Assembly (NCBI GenBank): GCA_048569615.1
Contig: JBLIRK010000012.1
Span: 5,297-69,296, forward strand
Length of the DNA: 64,000 nucleotides
Reading direction: 5' to 3'
From: JAYEPK01 sp048569615
Lineage (GTDB): Archaea > Thermoplasmatota > Penumbrarchaeia > Penumbrarchaeales > Penumbrarchaeaceae
Under the pieces are notes generated by a model, which saw only the letters and a list, made by a program, of their open reading frames with translations, was not told the DNA's origin and ran no database searches. Each line of letters begins with the position of its first letter. The first letter of the stretch is position 1. Of the stretch, positions 16,801-24,727 are shown one piece after another. The position numbers and the translations under genes were made by a program.

Positions 16801-19224
16801 AACGAGACTGTGAGGTTTGGAGCATTTTCCTTCGAAAATAACCAAGTAACCGCAAGTACGGGGATCAAATTGGATATGCCCTGGATGGAGGCTTATCAGG
16901 GGTCCCAGATCCACTTTGGCGATATCAATGTCAAGGATAACATAATGAATCTGACAGCTGGTCCGGGTTTGTGGTTAAACCGCTGGGTGTATTCCTACGA
17001 CAATGCTTCCTCTTTAACAGGGAACATCACCGTTTCAGGGAACGATATTTCGGGGGAAAGCGATCTCGGTTTGTATATCGAGGACAGCCAGGGTGAGAAT
17101 CAGACCGGCATCGGATCCAAGGTGCTTGTTATAGGAAATGTAGTGGATGGTTTCAAGGAAGCATTTTACATCAATTCAACGGGGGGGTGCAGGATCTATC
17201 TCAACGACTTCATCGACAACGATCGGACCACCACATTCACGGATCCCCAAACCATATTCAATTCCCCGGCACCCATGGATTACAAGTACGGTTACAGGAA
17301 CTTCAACGGATACCTGGGGAACTATTACTCCGACTATGCCGGTCAGGACTACGATGTCAACGGCATAGGGGACACCCCCCATCCGCTGGACGAAGCCAAT
17401 GATTCCTATCCGCTGTTCACGAGCTTCAGGGAATATTTCCCCGTTCATGTTGACACCACACCCCCCAACTTGGAGATTATCTCACCCGCGAACAACAGCT
17501 ATTTCGACGAGGAAACCGTGACCGTAAGGTGGAGAGGAAATGATTCGGGTATCGGGATAGAGAGGTTCGAGTTCAGGGTCAACGACGGTTCGATCTACAA
17601 CAAGCTCAACATGACCTATCATACCATGGCCGGCCTCGACAACGGCATCTACAATGTGACGGTGAAGGCCTTCGACTGGCTCGGGAACACGGCAGAAGCA
17701 AGGGTGACGTTCACAATCGACAGGATAGTTCCAGAGATAAGGATCACATCCCCCGCCAACAATTCCATCGTAAACAGGCTCCCCTGCAATGTGACCTGGC
17801 AGCTCGTCGAGCTCGGGGGAAACGTGGACAGGGTGGAGATAAGGGTGGATCGCGGGGAATGGAAGCTCACCGATGCCACACTGTATCATCATATGCGGAA
17901 CGTTACGGACGGGGAGCGCAGGATCGAGGTCAGGGTCAGGGACCTCGCGGGCAATGAGATGACGGATTCCGTCACGATCAAGCTGGATACGACACCGCCG
18001 GAGCTGAACATCCTTTCTCCTGTCAACGGCTCATCCACCGCAGGCGATTCCATGACGTTCAAATGGACCGGTGAGGATAATTACCTGGGTATCAAGGGCT
18101 ACAGGTTCTCCCTTGACGGATCATCGGCCATCGATCTTGGAATGGTAAGCAACAGGACGGTTTACGGCCTTGAGGAAGGATATCATTGGGTCAACATCTC
18201 CGCAGTTGACAATGCGGGGAACGTCAGAATCCTTAACTGGGTGATATCGGTCGATACGAAGGACCCGAGGATCACCATTGCCGGCATACGGGACGGAGAC
18301 ATGCTGAAGACCGCATGGGTCAATATCAGCTGGAGCCTTGATTTCACCGGGTCCCTGTTCGGTGTCCTGATCCTGACCGTAGATGGGCACCAAATGGAGA
18401 CAAGCGGCGGCTACGCCCTGATAACCGGTTTGAAAGAGGGGAGCCATGTTCTGCAGTTCTCCGTCAGGGACGGGGCCGGAAACCAGGTCAATAAAACAAT
18501 AGGTTTCACAGTCGATCTTACGAAGCCGGAGATCATCCTTAAGTCCCCGACGGGGACCTCCGCACCAACGGATTCGGATGTGGTCATTGTCTTCAGCGAG
18601 AAGATCACCATCTCTTCCATAAGGATCGGGAACGTATCCGTGGGCGGAGTCCTCTCCGCGAACGGAACATATTATCTCTACACCCCGCCGGACGGGTTCA
18701 GGGAGAACTTCAATTACGCTGTCTCCGTTGTATACAGGGACATGGCGGGTAACGAGAACGGTCTGAACTGGACGTTCAGAACCAGACCTTTCAAGGCAGG
18801 GACGGGCTCGGTGACCGGAAGGATCCTGGACGAGGATGGAAATCCCATAGAAGGAGCCAGGGTGGAGCTGGAGGACGGCACCTTTGCATATACTGACTCC
18901 AATGGATATTTCCGGATCAAGGGGACCTCGGGGAACCATACGCTTAAGATCTATATCGACGGACATCTGAAGCAGACCATCCAGATAACGATCCCGGACG
19001 GGGAGTCGGGGGAGCTAGATGATATTGAAATTCAGGGGGAGGACGAACCCATGGATTCAATGCTTCTGGTCATAGTTATCTTCCTGGTCATCGTCATCAT
19101 CATCATTGTAGTCGCATATGTGGTTATAAAAAGGAAGTCCGAGGAAGACGAGAGGCTTGCCCGTTTCGAGCTGGAGGAGGACGAGCCCTTCGACGAGGAA
19201 GCCATCTTCGATCTTGAGGAATGA
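13825..19224 (+). CDS. Giant parallel beta-helix surface protein (NosD/CASH, Ig-like, anchored)
   Basis: A protein of 1,799 residues. The frame opens at 13762, but ATG 13825 is preceded by gaggagat and directly begins a signal peptide (MRKWRAPASILTAGLLVF). Residues about 65-1125 are a very long right-handed beta-helix built of rungs of about 40-50 residues, each containing a strand ending in G, then a hydrophobic strand and an Asn turn (RFQMGNIEIDDNIF, NFTMGELTYRGNYF, SVSVGRVRFNNNTL). The NosD-type closing motif DVNGIGDTPHPLDE is near 1177. Four or five Ig-like modules (1222-1570), an SbsA-like domain (1570-1655) and a carboxypeptidase-regulatory-like domain (GSVTGRILDEDGNPIEGARV, 1661-1732) follow. 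One helix at 1743-1767 leads to an acidic tail. Probable role: polysaccharide binding or processing at the cell surface (inference). Confidence 0.82.
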   Translation: MRKWRAPASILTAGLLVFTMLVITSENGSSEERSAAIVDMDRFIWDPYLLPLSHYNGKIGTILHVGGSGGNNYTTVQDGINASADGDLVLVHPGLYIENVVVNRSVVLRGEGFPTIRARDNDHASVRIESDGVTIEGFNVTGSGYGMLLNASGADIRDVHFFRNDVHLRWEKDYNNVTSDIMANAASITDCYFNSTFAMESPDSIEMRVNASSSLSSWNMTMGAVTISNNTFLMREGNATALDLEFWTDIDTANLTSFFFEGFNISDNYFLGGGYGVLMRSDLSDINGTSVVMGRTILKDNEFHNIYGRGIDIEGPVIRGVHGNSVVSMGEFRVSSNNISGSGFFPYQTNIRVILHNITGLTHNSIVTLGSIEVSGNVLGLGGMMGGNKINLIAGIQDLACGMSGDSRFSYNGTIIEDNLVNGRDICIYPEFQRVCVGMSDGSRAWVSGLVMDGNRIMSQGKGICIHSFNDIGTNMAGSTRFQMGNIEIDDNIFYTDGPCIDINRIWKLGNYLNGTANFTMGELTYRGNYFNNTNDDFVSGLYGIEYIGYQLSGDSSVSVGRVRFNNNTLEGNDNTARRVAPHLIGRFMDDNSTFRFGGVEYIGNTYINCHLQVEGDGVAEHMYDNTSALVSKYVISDNTVNNPLGEGIWIGTPGGSLRNMEGSSTAYHGGWDICNNNVTCRDNGIQIGRYRYYCSILDDDSKAEIGKLRIFDNVVNAGTGIYIHEFSLLGSYNDGNSSAVVGEAEIFRNSVQSDYAGFLNDEYLDIGVNNRGNSMNVIGRLHLHNNSFIGFASGIIFPSISDIGSRNTDTSSITAGFPMIRTNSIKGGSNGIDAIIRECGNENRQNSRIDVSGLYTEQNSIEADNNGIFISGPWSGGCSNYDNSTVTIGSTVISGNEVISGLNGVMVWNYAANGHSNNDGSSIRFGGMIVRENSIESSLSGFVASSPFRSVSSSDNSTFEFGILSIDGNEISAVEDGISIWMGGTARSATWNETVRFGAFSFENNQVTASTGIKLDMPWMEAYQGSQIHFGDINVKDNIMNLTAGPGLWLNRWVYSYDNASSLTGNITVSGNDISGESDLGLYIEDSQGENQTGIGSKVLVIGNVVDGFKEAFYINSTGGCRIYLNDFIDNDRTTTFTDPQTIFNSPAPMDYKYGYRNFNGYLGNYYSDYAGQDYDVNGIGDTPHPLDEANDSYPLFTSFREYFPVHVDTTPPNLEIISPANNSYFDEETVTVRWRGNDSGIGIERFEFRVNDGSIYNKLNMTYHTMAGLDNGIYNVTVKAFDWLGNTAEARVTFTIDRIVPEIRITSPANNSIVNRLPCNVTWQLVELGGNVDRVEIRVDRGEWKLTDATLYHHMRNVTDGERRIEVRVRDLAGNEMTDSVTIKLDTTPPELNILSPVNGSSTAGDSMTFKWTGEDNYLGIKGYRFSLDGSSAIDLGMVSNRTVYGLEEGYHWVNISAVDNAGNVRILNWVISVDTKDPRITIAGIRDGDMLKTAWVNISWSLDFTGSLFGVLILTVDGHQMETSGGYALITGLKEGSHVLQFSVRDGAGNQVNKTIGFTVDLTKPEIILKSPTGTSAPTDSDVVIVFSEKITISSIRIGNVSVGGVLSANGTYYLYTPPDGFRENFNYAVSVVYRDMAGNENGLNWTFRTRPFKAGTGSVTGRILDEDGNPIEGARVELEDGTFAYTDSNGYFRIKGTSGNHTLKIYIDGHLKQTIQITIPDGESGELDDIEIQGEDEPMDSMLLVIVIFLVIVIIIIVVAYVVIKRKSEEDERLARFELEEDEPFDEEAIFDLEE

Positions 19225-19386
19225 TAGGAGGCCTTTTCACCCGCGCACGGGGAGTGCCCCCTATCCCAACCGGAGGAGAAATGTGATAGCATCCCATGAA
19301 AAAAATATGCCCTCCGTTGAGCTCACATCAGGACCTGATGATAAAAATAGTACATTGGATGGTGGGTGAAAGTATAGGTGGAGGCC

Positions 19387-19665
19387 CTAGTCTCCGCCGA
19401 GTCTTCTCCTTCCCTTTCGGTGAAGGAGGATGGTTCCACCCTTGATCTCCACAACCGATGCCTTCAGTTCCTCCGCAATCCTGGGGACATCATCCTTCCA
19501 GCCGGATGAAGGTCCCATGGACTGCAGCATCTTCACCTTGACGAGCTCCCTCTTCTCAAGCTGGGAATCGATCTCTTTTATGACCGTCTCGGTCAATCCG
19601 GATTTTCCAACCTGCACCGTGGGCCTCAGGGACATGCCCTTGATCTTCAGGTCCTTGACATCCAA
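19387..19665 (-). CDS. YhbY/CRM-domain RNA-binding protein
   Basis: A 92-residue single CRM (YhbY-like) domain, a small alpha-beta fold associated with pre-ribosomal particles and, in plants, with intron splicing. Recognised from QVGKSGLTETVIKEIDSQLE, then RELVKVKML, and the end VVEIKGGTILLHRKGRR, which matches the family's closing hairpin; the GKSG turn corresponds to the conserved GxxG loop. It lies three bases downstream of the RNase P subunit gene on the same strand, a common archaeal arrangement, so both belong to one RNA-processing operon. The 162 bases beyond its stop hold no gene, only a short palindrome at 19326-19340. Confidence 0.9.
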   Translation of the reverse strand: MDVKDLKIKGMSLRPTVQVGKSGLTETVIKEIDSQLEKRELVKVKMLQSMGPSSGWKDDVPRIAEELKASVVEIKGGTILLHRKGRRRLGGD

Positions 19666-19668
19666 GCA

Positions 19669-20034
19669 TCATTCCTCCTCTTCGTCCGGCTCCCCGGATC
19701 CTGTTCCGGCAGTGCTGTCTCGAAAGGGATACCTGGAAACATGGCCGCATTCCAGGCAGGTGACGATCTTCCTCCCGTTCCTGATCCTGATCCGGGATGT
19801 AAGGTCGGGCATCAGCGGAGCCCTGCAGTTCCTGCATGTGCTCCTTTTCAGCTCCCTTGGTATCCTGACGGTGTACCTCATTCCGATCCTCTTTGCTAGC
19901 GTGAGATACCTTCTGGCAAGGTCGAGCTCCCCGGCCCTTGCCATCCTGAAAGCAAGGTCGTAGAGGGTCTCGATCCTGTCCAGGGCAGCTTCCCTCGCCA
20001 GGGGCCTCTTCTTTCCCCTGCCCCGCCTTCTCAT
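19669..20034 (-). CDS. rnp4: Ribonuclease P protein component 4 (Rpr2/Rpp21)
   Basis: A 121-residue archaeal RNase P subunit, which helps the catalytic RNA remove 5' leaders from pre-tRNAs. The N-terminal helices (RETLYDLAFRMA-like segment IETLYDLAFRMARAGELDLA, then RRYLTLAKRIGMRY) and the C-terminal zinc ribbon (TCRNC near residue 67 and TCLECG near 90) are the complete family pattern, including the KRSTCRNCRAPL stretch. The acidic C-terminal extension (GEPDEEEE) is unremarkable. A TATA-like TTTTTAATA lies about 21 bases before the ATG with no clear ribosome site, consistent with a leaderless transcript starting its own operon after the kelch gene. Confidence 0.93.
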   Translation of the reverse strand: MRRRGRGKKRPLAREAALDRIETLYDLAFRMARAGELDLARRYLTLAKRIGMRYTVRIPRELKRSTCRNCRAPLMPDLTSRIRIRNGRKIVTCLECGHVSRYPFRDSTAGTGSGEPDEEEE

Positions 20035-20071
20035 GGGCCGCCATCAGGATGATGCTATTAAAAACCAGCTG

Positions 20072-23000
20072 TCACTCCTCATCGAGCTCCCTGTACAATT
20101 CCTCGGCAAGCTCGTCGGCAGAAAGCTCCTCCATGTCCTCGAGCTCTTCCTCCTCCTCCCTTGGAACCATCTCCTCTTTCTTCGGGAGCTCGAGTTCGAG
20201 TATGTGGCCCCTGCCCCTTTCCCTGTGGTCCTTCTCTCCCGTTGTTGCGAGTCCGGGTGAAAGCGGAACCGAGGATTCGATCCCTTTTCCTTCCTTCACA
20301 ATGCCCCTTGGATCGTATTCCCCGTCCTTCACAGAGCCGTCCCCGTAGAACATACCGCAGTGCGGGCAGGAGGGGTCGTCCTTGCTGATGATCTTGCCGC
20401 AGTGGAAGCATTCGTACTCCTCGGTCTTGGCCTTCTTATCATCCTCGGCGGCTTCCCTCCGGGACCTAATTATGAGGAACAGGATCAATATGAAGGCAAG
20501 GAAGAGGAGAATTCCCACGACGATGCCGATGACCATATAGAGCGACATGCCTCCCCCTCCCCCTCCGTCGTCGTCCTTGACGCCATCCGCCTTGACCACC
20601 CTGACCTTCAGGTCTATTATGGACCATCGTCCGTAGTCATCCGAGGCGTTCAGTTTCAGCGTGTAGGAGCCCAGCTCCGCGCTGCTGGAGTTCAGCCTGA
20701 GAGATACGGTGATCTCATCGCCCGCCCCCAGCTGGAACTCGGTGTTCCCTTCCATGGAGAATCCCCAGTCCACATTCAGAGAGAAGCTCACCGTGATAGG
20801 AATGTCAAGGGTATTCTTCAGGGTCATCTGGATATCCTGTGATTCGCCCTTCTTGAACTCCGAAAGATTTGGAAGGAGGACATCAACAAAGGGAAGGTAA
20901 TACCAGAAGGTGAACTCAACGGAGGTGGTTTCCTTTCCATCGGCCTTGGCAACCACATACCATTTGTACAATCCGGGGATGCTGGGATTGTACGTCCATT
21001 TCATCTGCGATGTTGTGTATGTATTCTCCTCTCCGTTCGGCATGATGACGTGGAGTTCATAGGTCAGGTTGTTGGGATTGATATAGTCCGCCTCCCAGGT
21101 CAATGTCTGACTATCCTCCGCTTCATCTCCGTTCTCCGGTGAGATAGGGGTCACCTTGGGAACCGCCAGTTCCGGATCGTAGTGTATCCTGAAGTAGGGC
21201 GACTCCTTATCCCCGTTGTAGGCCATGTCATTTGCCTTGAACTGGATAAGATTGATGATGCCAGGAACGAGTTCCAATTCCATCGATATTTTCACAGATT
21301 TGCTGGACCCGTTGGCAATATCATATTTCATCCAGTCGGAAAGCTGCCTGTCGGGAAGGCTCTTTTTATAGTAGATCGAGGAGTGATCCACACCGGAAAG
21401 CTCGTCGTTTATGGTCAGGGATACGACGAACCTGCTGTAGGTGATATTGACCTGCTTCGCAGGATTGATCTCCGTGAAATAGACCCAGTGAGAGTCGATG
21501 AAGATGGGCGCTTCGACGTACGGACCGACCCTTCCGGCATTGTCTTTTGCCCATACATAGACCATGTGAGGTCCCTCGCTGATGATCTGGAGCTGCTTGA
21601 ACTCATTTGTGAGGTTGACCTCCTGGGGCCACAGATTCGTGTCCACAGAGTAGCAGACGCCTTTGAGTCCCGACCCGGATTCCAGGACCCTGTCCCAGGT
21701 AAGATATACGATGGCATCCTGGTCGACACCGATCATATCGTCATCCTCGGAGTCCGCCCTTATAACGGCCCCTTCCACGATGGGAAGGTCCGTATCGAGC
21801 TTAAAGGTGAAATCCAGGGATCTCAGAACCTCGTCACCTTCGGAGAGATTGAGGTAGAATAGCACATTCTGCTTGTTCTGGCCCTTGATCGGGACCGTCA
21901 GCTCCCCACTGGTATTGTAGATATAATCCCAGGTGTCAACATCACCGAACTGGTTCTGGAGGGAAGCGGTAAGTCCATCTGCTTCAACGGGCGATCTGTC
22001 CGAATACTGCCTGAAGGCTACCCTGAAATCATAGACCGTGAGGTTGGTATTTCCGTAGAGCCACCCGTTGGGATTGGGCTGGGATTGCAGAGGCGTCCTG
22101 AAGTTGTAGCTCACGATCTCCAGGTCGGACACCGTTGTGAAGAGCTGGGTCCTCAGGGTGCTTTCCGGATATCCTGTTTCGGTAATGGGCAGGGCCGTTG
22201 CTCCCACGGTGAGTCCGTGGGGTATCTGGAAGGTGAACTCGACGGGAATGGTTAGCTCCCATTCGCCTTCATCGGGAATATCGAAGGACGGATCGTCCGG
22301 AAGGATGAACCAGCTGTTCTCCGTCATGTCCAGGGTATTTCCTTCCCTGTCCCAGGCGAAGGTGATGTTGACGGCCCCTAACGTAAGTTTCAAATTCACT
22401 CCTGTGAGGTCCGAGATGGGAAGGTCGGTCTTCCCATCAATCACCAATTGGTATGTGCCGAGGGTCGGGAAAACCGGGATCGGTGAGGTGGGGGATGTTT
22501 CTCCCTTGGGATTATATATCCTGATCTGATTTGCGGTAGTTCTCAGAATGGGGTTGAATTCCCAAACCTGGGTCCCGTCGCCTGCCCATGCGAAATGGGA
22601 TTTCGAATCCGTCGAGTAGGCCATCCCATGTCCGCTCCAGTCGCCGGGTCTGTGGTATGTGGCCGTGTTCCTCCAGCCTCTCCACGCATCCCTGTAGAAG
22701 AATGTCTCGTAATTCTCAGGTCCGTAGAGAAGTAGTTCACCGTTGTCGGCATTGACAGACAGACCGGCTCCATACTGTGTGCTTGGCTCCTCATCTCCCG
22801 TGGGAAGTTTTTCCCAGTTGTTGGTGTTGGCATGGAATAGCCACAGATCGTTGAAGGTCGGATCATTTTGACCGGATGCGTTCTGCTGACCCCCGAATAG
22901 ATAGAAACCTTTTCTCTCTGCGGAGAAGGCAAGTGATGCGGACATCCTTGCGGGGGGTTTCGTGTTGAGGTTGAGTATCTTCCAGAGGTTTCCCGTGATA

Positions 23001-24577
23001 TTATACGAATAAGTGGCGTCGCTGTTGCTGGTTCCCCCCGGAACCTGACCTCCGAACAGGTATATCATTCGCTTATCGATGTCCATGGTCATCGCCGCCC
23101 TGCCTCTGGGCCCGGGGGCCGGATCCGGATTCACAAGGGTCCAGATCCCGGTATCCACGTCCATCTTCCAGAACTCCTTGTAGAAGTAGAAGAATTCGTC
23201 CCATCCCTGGGTGTATCTGTAGTATCCCCCGTATAGATAGAACTCGTTCTCAACCGGGTCGTAGCAGGAGGCCATTCCGCTGTGATAATCCGGCGTATTC
23301 TGATCGGAAATATACAGGCTCCGCCACCTTTTCTCGGCGAGCGAGAAGGATGCCAGCTGCCAGTCGTTCCCATTTATGTATTTGAGCGCAAGGAGTCTTC
23401 CGCCGTTATCCGGGTCGTATCCGGTGAATGCCGATCCTCCTTGCCATGTGGGATTACCGGGCATTAGATAGGAGGTGTAGTTCTGGAGTCCCATGGCCCA
23501 TATGTCCCTCGCTCCGCCGTCGCTGCCGAAGAAAACCGCGGTCTTTCTGTCGCTTATAAGGTCCCATGCCTGGACATGTCTCCCGCTCATTCCGCCGGTT
23601 ATGTAGACCCGCCGAAGTGAACCGGACGTTATATTGATCAAATAGGTATTGTTCAACTGGTTGTTCCCGTCGAATCCCATTGAGAGTATGAGGTCATCCG
23701 TTTCCTTTCTATACTGCAATATCCCGCCCGCTTCCGTCGGGATTCCCAGATCTCCGTTGATCTCCCTCCAATCCCCCGCTGATACGTCGAATTCCCATAC
23801 ATCGTTGTTATAGCTGCTTCCTCCTCCGCCGGATTGATATCTCCCCAGAGCGATGTAGATGAACGAGCCATTGGGGGTGATCGTGGCAAGGGGCTGGTCC
23901 GTAGCACGGGGTCTCGTGCTTGGTTCGTACTGCACCCATCCGTCAGTGATATTGTATTTATGGAGATCGCTGTGCCTGTTCCAACTTGAATCCCTCCCGC
24001 CGTATATCCAAATGGATTCCGTCGAGTTGTCGTAGATCATTTCGGACCAGTATCTGGCTCCGAGAGAGGACGGCGCGGTCACTTCGATCCATGATTTGGA
24101 ATCATAGTGGAAGATATTCAGTTTATCCGAATACGAGCCTCCCCACACATAGCCGCCGTAGTAGTAGGCGATGGAGTTGTTCCAATTGGATGTGAAGGCC
24201 TGGCTGCTCAGGCGCCCGTCCGGTGCCTGTCCGCTTGTGGTCCACCTAATCCATGTGTCGTTCCCCCCGAAATAGGACCATACCTCGAATATGGGGTCCT
24301 CCCTGTTGAAGACCACAAGCTCGTCCTGTTCCTCTCTATACATGATATTGCAGTTCTCGGTTGAGATGCTGGGCGGCCAGCCCCCGGTGGAGATAAGAGA
24401 CCAATCGCCCATAGCCGTGTCGCCTATGGCGCGGGTCTCTTCCTGGACAGTGATATCCTCCGCCTGTGTTGGCACCAGCGGGAGCATGGTCATGAACAGC
24501 AGAATGACTGCCATCGAGACCGGGACAATTCTTCGAAAGAAAGGATGTTTTACCTTGAACGATAACTGCATGTGCAT
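20072..24577 (-). CDS. Giant kelch-repeat surface protein with cytosolic zinc ribbon
   Basis: A protein of 1,501 residues. The frame extends to 24631, but ATG 24577 has GGGGCG just before it and starts the signal sequence (FFRRIVPVSMAVILLFMTM). Residues about 60-670 form kelch propeller blades (SIWIYGGRDSS, RMIYLFGGQVPGG, GFYLFGGQQNASG, each with a downstream W), enough for one or two propellers. Ig-like and other beta domains fill 680-1330. One helix at about 1343-1368 crosses the membrane, followed by a cytosolic zinc ribbon (CFHCGKIISKDDPSCPHCG, near 1386-1406) and an acidic tail. A zinc ribbon on the cytosolic side of such a large receptor-like protein suggests an intracellular contact. 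It diverges from the pilus ATPase with about 150 bases between the starts. Confidence 0.8.
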   Translation of the reverse strand: MHMQLSFKVKHPFFRRIVPVSMAVILLFMTMLPLVPTQAEDITVQEETRAIGDTAMGDWSLISTGGWPPSISTENCNIMYREEQDELVVFNREDPIFEVWSYFGGNDTWIRWTTSGQAPDGRLSSQAFTSNWNNSIAYYYGGYVWGGSYSDKLNIFHYDSKSWIEVTAPSSLGARYWSEMIYDNSTESIWIYGGRDSSWNRHSDLHKYNITDGWVQYEPSTRPRATDQPLATITPNGSFIYIALGRYQSGGGGSSYNNDVWEFDVSAGDWREINGDLGIPTEAGGILQYRKETDDLILSMGFDGNNQLNNTYLINITSGSLRRVYITGGMSGRHVQAWDLISDRKTAVFFGSDGGARDIWAMGLQNYTSYLMPGNPTWQGGSAFTGYDPDNGGRLLALKYINGNDWQLASFSLAEKRWRSLYISDQNTPDYHSGMASCYDPVENEFYLYGGYYRYTQGWDEFFYFYKEFWKMDVDTGIWTLVNPDPAPGPRGRAAMTMDIDKRMIYLFGGQVPGGTSNSDATYSYNITGNLWKILNLNTKPPARMSASLAFSAERKGFYLFGGQQNASGQNDPTFNDLWLFHANTNNWEKLPTGDEEPSTQYGAGLSVNADNGELLLYGPENYETFFYRDAWRGWRNTATYHRPGDWSGHGMAYSTDSKSHFAWAGDGTQVWEFNPILRTTANQIRIYNPKGETSPTSPIPVFPTLGTYQLVIDGKTDLPISDLTGVNLKLTLGAVNITFAWDREGNTLDMTENSWFILPDDPSFDIPDEGEWELTIPVEFTFQIPHGLTVGATALPITETGYPESTLRTQLFTTVSDLEIVSYNFRTPLQSQPNPNGWLYGNTNLTVYDFRVAFRQYSDRSPVEADGLTASLQNQFGDVDTWDYIYNTSGELTVPIKGQNKQNVLFYLNLSEGDEVLRSLDFTFKLDTDLPIVEGAVIRADSEDDDMIGVDQDAIVYLTWDRVLESGSGLKGVCYSVDTNLWPQEVNLTNEFKQLQIISEGPHMVYVWAKDNAGRVGPYVEAPIFIDSHWVYFTEINPAKQVNITYSRFVVSLTINDELSGVDHSSIYYKKSLPDRQLSDWMKYDIANGSSKSVKISMELELVPGIINLIQFKANDMAYNGDKESPYFRIHYDPELAVPKVTPISPENGDEAEDSQTLTWEADYINPNNLTYELHVIMPNGEENTYTTSQMKWTYNPSIPGLYKWYVVAKADGKETTSVEFTFWYYLPFVDVLLPNLSEFKKGESQDIQMTLKNTLDIPITVSFSLNVDWGFSMEGNTEFQLGAGDEITVSLRLNSSSAELGSYTLKLNASDDYGRWSIIDLKVRVVKADGVKDDDGGGGGGMSLYMVIGIVVGILLFLAFILILFLIIRSRREAAEDDKKAKTEEYECFHCGKIISKDDPSCPHCGMFYGDGSVKDGEYDPRGIVKEGKGIESSVPLSPGLATTGEKDHRERGRGHILELELPKKEEMVPREEEEELEDMEELSADELAEELYRELDEE

Positions 24578-24727
24578 CGCCCCTTCGTCAGGTGAGCATC
24601 GGAACCAGTATGCTGTACACCCTACTACCACTTAATTCATAGTACGTATTTTAAGTTGTTGAGATATTCCACCTCATTTCCAAGAGGTTCCTTTATTGAT
24701 GTTCCAACCGGGATATCTTTATACGAG

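Noticed and set aside
18121..18966. Minus-strand frame of 281 codons
   Set aside because: Antisense to Ig-like modules of the giant beta-helix gene, with no signal, motif or ribosome site.
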